Assembly (NCBI GenBank): GCA_023253905.1
Contig: JALREG010000069.1
Location: 1-7,096 of the forward strand
Source: Burkholderiaceae bacterium
Lineage (GTDB): Bacteria > Pseudomonadota > Gammaproteobacteria > Burkholderiales > Burkholderiaceae
Direction: 5' to 3'
DNA: 7,096 nucleotides
Below, piece by piece: positions 5,255-7,096 of the stretch (position 1 is its first letter; each line of letters begins with the position of its first letter). Both the position numbers and the translations under genes were made by a program. Under the pieces are notes generated by a model. The model made no database searches, was not told the DNA's origin, and saw only the letters and a program-made list of their open reading frames with translations.

Positions 5255-6706
5255 TTATCGCAGGGCGGGCGCCTCATCCGGGCCCGTCGGGGCGGACATC
5301 AGATCGGATTGGGCCCGCTCGACAAGATCGGCTGGCAGCTGCCGCGCTGGCTGAACGCCTAGTTCGCGCAGCATCTCGGCCTGGCGGATCACATTGCCAC
5401 GACCTTCAGCGAGCTTTTTACGGGCGTCGCTCCAGGCGGACTGAGCCGAGTGCAGGCGGTGACCCACCTCATCCAGTTTTTCAACGAAGCCTGATAGCCG
5501 GTCATAGAGCTCGGCGCCGCGGCGTGCGATTTCCTGCGCGTTACGGCTGCGCGCTTCCTGTCGCCATAAATGCGCGACCGTGCGCACCACAAAAAGTAGC
5601 GTCGATGGGCTCACCAGCAGCACATTGCTTTCCCAGGCCTCGGCAAACAGCCGCTCGTCGTGGCTCACTGCGGTCATGAAGGCAGGTTCAACCGGAACGA
5701 ACATCAGGACGAAATCGAGTGTATTGCCGTAGAGGGCCTGATAGCGTTTGTCGGACAGGTCTTTGAGATGCGAGCGCATGGAGGCGAGATGGTCGCGAAG
5801 CGCCGCGTCGCGCGACGCGTCATCGTCGGCTGACACATAGCGATCGTAGGCGATGAGGGACAGTTTGGAGTCAACCACCAGGCACCGTCCCTCGGGAAGC
5901 TGAATGACGACATCGGGCTGGCGCCGCTGCCCCTGTTCATCCACCCGCGAGTCCTGCACCAGATACTCATGTCCCCGGCGAAGGCCCGCGGTTTCAAGCA
6001 CCCGCTCGAGCACCAGTTCGCCCCAGTTGCCCAGACGTTTGGCCGATCCGCGTAGCGCCTGTGAGAGCTCCTGCGCGTCGTCGCTGAGCGTGCGGTTGAG
6101 CTGCATGAGTTCCTGCACCTGGGCCTTGAGCGCCGAGCGCTCCTTGCTTTCGTCAACGTAAAGCGTTTCAACCTTCTGCTGGAACTGACCGATGCGTTCG
6201 CGAAGTGGTTCCAGCATGCCCCCCAGGTTCTGCTGATTCTGCTCGGCAAAGCGCTTGGAGTGTGACTCGAGAATATCGCCTGCGAGCGTTTTGAACTGAT
6301 GGCCCAGCGTTTCGTGAGCGCGCTCGATAAAGACCTGCCGCTCTGCGACTGCGGTCTGCGTGGTCTTGAGTTGCTGGCGCAGTGCTTCGGCCTCGACCTG
6401 AAGCTCGGCCAGTTGCGCGCGAATTTCAAGCTCGCGGCGACGGGACTCTGCGCGCTCGCGTTCTGCCTGATCGCGCAATTGATGCGTGTCGGCGTCAGCG
6501 CGCGCGAGCGAGGCCTGAGCTGCGCTCAGCTGCGACTGCAGGAGCGCCTGCTCCTGGCTGAAGCGTTGTGCCTGATCGGCGAGCGCTGCCGCCTGCTCTG
6601 CCTCATTCCGGCTGCGGAGCAAGGCGTTGGCGAACCAGGCGCCCGCGACAAGACCGATGACTGCACACACGAGCGCAATCAGCGGGTAGGCAAGCGAATC
6701 AGTCAT
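5255..6706 (-). CDS. rmuC: RmuC family DNA recombination protein
   Basis: With the ATG at 6706 the protein has 483 residues. An N-terminal membrane anchor (about 6-30) is followed by a long coiled coil rich in Ala, Gln, Glu and Arg (about 32-130), then the RmuC domain (about 140-440). Within it are GNWGE (226-230) and a PD-(D/E)XK-like core with P264-D265 and D279-S-K281, fitting the predicted nuclease-like fold. E. coli RmuC limits inversions at short inverted repeats; its biochemical activity is poorly defined. This start is chosen because the hydrophobic anchor begins a few residues later. A longer TTG-started reading from 6772 would add 22 residues unlike the family's N-terminus. No strong ribosome-binding site is visible, but the stop of an upstream short reading frame overlaps the start, suggesting possible coupling. 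It converges with the Bug gene, with 32 bases between the stops. Confidence 0.93.
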   Translation of the reverse strand: MTDSLAYPLIALVCAVIGLVAGAWFANALLRSRNEAEQAAALADQAQRFSQEQALLQSQLSAAQASLARADADTHQLRDQAERERAESRRRELEIRAQLAELQVEAEALRQQLKTTQTAVAERQVFIERAHETLGHQFKTLAGDILESHSKRFAEQNQQNLGGMLEPLRERIGQFQQKVETLYVDESKERSALKAQVQELMQLNRTLSDDAQELSQALRGSAKRLGNWGELVLERVLETAGLRRGHEYLVQDSRVDEQGQRRQPDVVIQLPEGRCLVVDSKLSLIAYDRYVSADDDASRDAALRDHLASMRSHLKDLSDKRYQALYGNTLDFVLMFVPVEPAFMTAVSHDERLFAEAWESNVLLVSPSTLLFVVRTVAHLWRQEARSRNAQEIARRGAELYDRLSGFVEKLDEVGHRLHSAQSAWSDARKKLAEGRGNVIRQAEMLRELGVQPARQLPADLVERAQSDLMSAPTGPDEAPALR

Positions 6707-6816
6707 CGTTGAGTGCCATGACGTGGCTGGCAGACGGAGCGCTGATAATGCCCTCGGCGAAAGCCTGGGCAAAGCGCTTTAGCACGGGTTGCAGCACGGC
6801 GTCGAGAGGGAGCATG
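6699..6816 (-). CDS. Possible 38-residue small protein overlapping the rmuC start
   Basis: A short reading frame starting at the ATG at 6816 encodes MLPLDAVLQPVLKRFAQ (1-17), then a helical stretch, and ends VMALNDD. Its TGA stop (6701-6699) lies just inside rmuC, giving an eight-base overlap. About three quarters of its codons end in G or C, like the neighbouring genes. Residues 5-24 could form an amphipathic helix. The ribosome-binding site is weak. I do not recognise the protein. It may be a real small protein, a leader peptide that couples translation into rmuC (which lacks its own clear ribosome-binding site), or chance. Confidence 0.35.
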
Positions 6817-6894
6817 GTGATCGACCGTGATGGGGTGAAGTGGGATGTTTGATGGGCACGTAGGTTACAGGGATTCAGCCGCTGGCTTCCAGGC

Positions 6895-7096
6895 CTAGCG
6901 CGCGCTGAAACGCCGCGCGAGGGGATCAAGCAGCAGCCGCTCACCAGCATAGAAGAGCGCGACAATCGCCAGGCACGCTGCCAGGACCGTGGTGAGATCG
7001 GCCGACCCCTGGGCGCGCAACATGAGAAAGCCCAGTCCAGACGTGGAGCCCAGCAGTTCCGCGACCAGTGCAATCTTCCAGGCCACGCCGTAGGCG
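6895..7096 (-). CDS. ABC transporter permease of the nitrate/sulfonate/taurine class, C-terminal end, runs off the right edge
   Basis: The last 66 or so residues of a membrane permease are present. The visible part opens AYGVAWKIALVAELLGS, then TSGLGFLML, then a final transmembrane helix (TTVLAACLAIVALFYAGERL), and ends DPLARRFSAR before the TAG stop. The AW-(K/R)-x-x-x-x-AEL-x-G-x-x-x-GLG block follows the EAA loop in SsuC/TauC/NrtB-type permeases (BPD_transp_1 family), which import sulfonates, taurine, nitrate or thiamine precursors. The rest of the gene, including the EAA loop, is outside the window, so the substrate cannot be assigned. A GTG at 7086 is an internal codon, not a start, because the family match continues upstream of it. 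Confidence 0.85.
   Translation of the reverse strand, partial: AYGVAWKIALVAELLGSTSGLGFLMLRAQGSADLTTVLAACLAIVALFYAGERLLLDPLARRFSAR

Noticed and set aside
5235..5258. GTAAGC/GCTTAT short stem between the Bug and rmuC stops as a bidirectional terminator
   Set aside because: The stem is six pairs at best with a long loop and no T-run on either strand.
6707..6772. Longer rmuC starting at a TTG at 6772 (22 extra residues)
   Set aside because: The added residues precede a clear N-terminal membrane anchor that begins right after the ATG at 6706, and they do not look like an RmuC N-terminus. The stretch also overlaps another possible frame.
6817..6894. Promoter or terminator between the ABC permease and the rmuC region
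   Set aside because: Only a four-pair CTGG/CCAG stem and no convincing -35/-10 pair were seen in this 78-base stretch.

Overview
The window is GC-rich DNA with tightly packed genes. It most likely comes from the chromosome of a betaproteobacterium in the order Burkholderiales. That placement is inferred from an orphan Bug/TctC-type periplasmic binding protein (a family greatly expanded in that order), the codon bias, and the mix of genes. No RNA genes, insertion sequences, CRISPR arrays or attachment sites were seen, and every gap between genes is shorter than 150 bases.

Left end (1-1091, minus strand): the first 56 codons of a ketopantoate-reductase-like gene (panE family) run off the left edge. 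Before it on the same strand lies a complete single-domain metallo-beta-lactamase-fold protein of the persulfide dioxygenase (ETHE1/Blh-like) type. A strong hairpin separates the two.

Centre (1092-4130): a short AT-rich divergent control region, then a plus-strand operon. The operon encodes a BigR/SqrR-type ArsR repressor, two half-size YeeE/YedE sulfur-transport membrane proteins and a SulP anion transporter with a STAS domain. Its genes overlap or nearly touch (ATGA overlap, 27-bp gap, TGATG overlap). The control region holds two face-to-face promoters. Their -35 boxes form the arms of one 27-bp imperfect palindrome, so one repressor dimer could shut both directions. The repressor has two cysteines 66 residues apart, the same spacing as the persulfide-sensing pair of SqrR and BigR. 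The simplest reading is a reactive-sulfur response module. When persulfide or sulfide oxidises the repressor, the cell makes the dioxygenase, which oxidises glutathione persulfide to sulfite, together with membrane proteins that move reduced or oxidised sulfur anions.

Right part (4131-7096): a plus-strand Bug-family solute-binding protein stands alone, without tctA/tctB. It converges on a minus-strand rmuC gene. Upstream of rmuC is a possible 38-residue small protein whose stop overlaps the rmuC start, and then the C-terminal end of an ABC-transporter permease of the nitrate/sulfonate/taurine class, which runs off the right edge.

The most interesting item is the compact bidirectional operator-promoter and the sulfur module it controls. 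The families are known. The exact promoter geometry, the SulP membership and the small ORF before rmuC deserve a second look.
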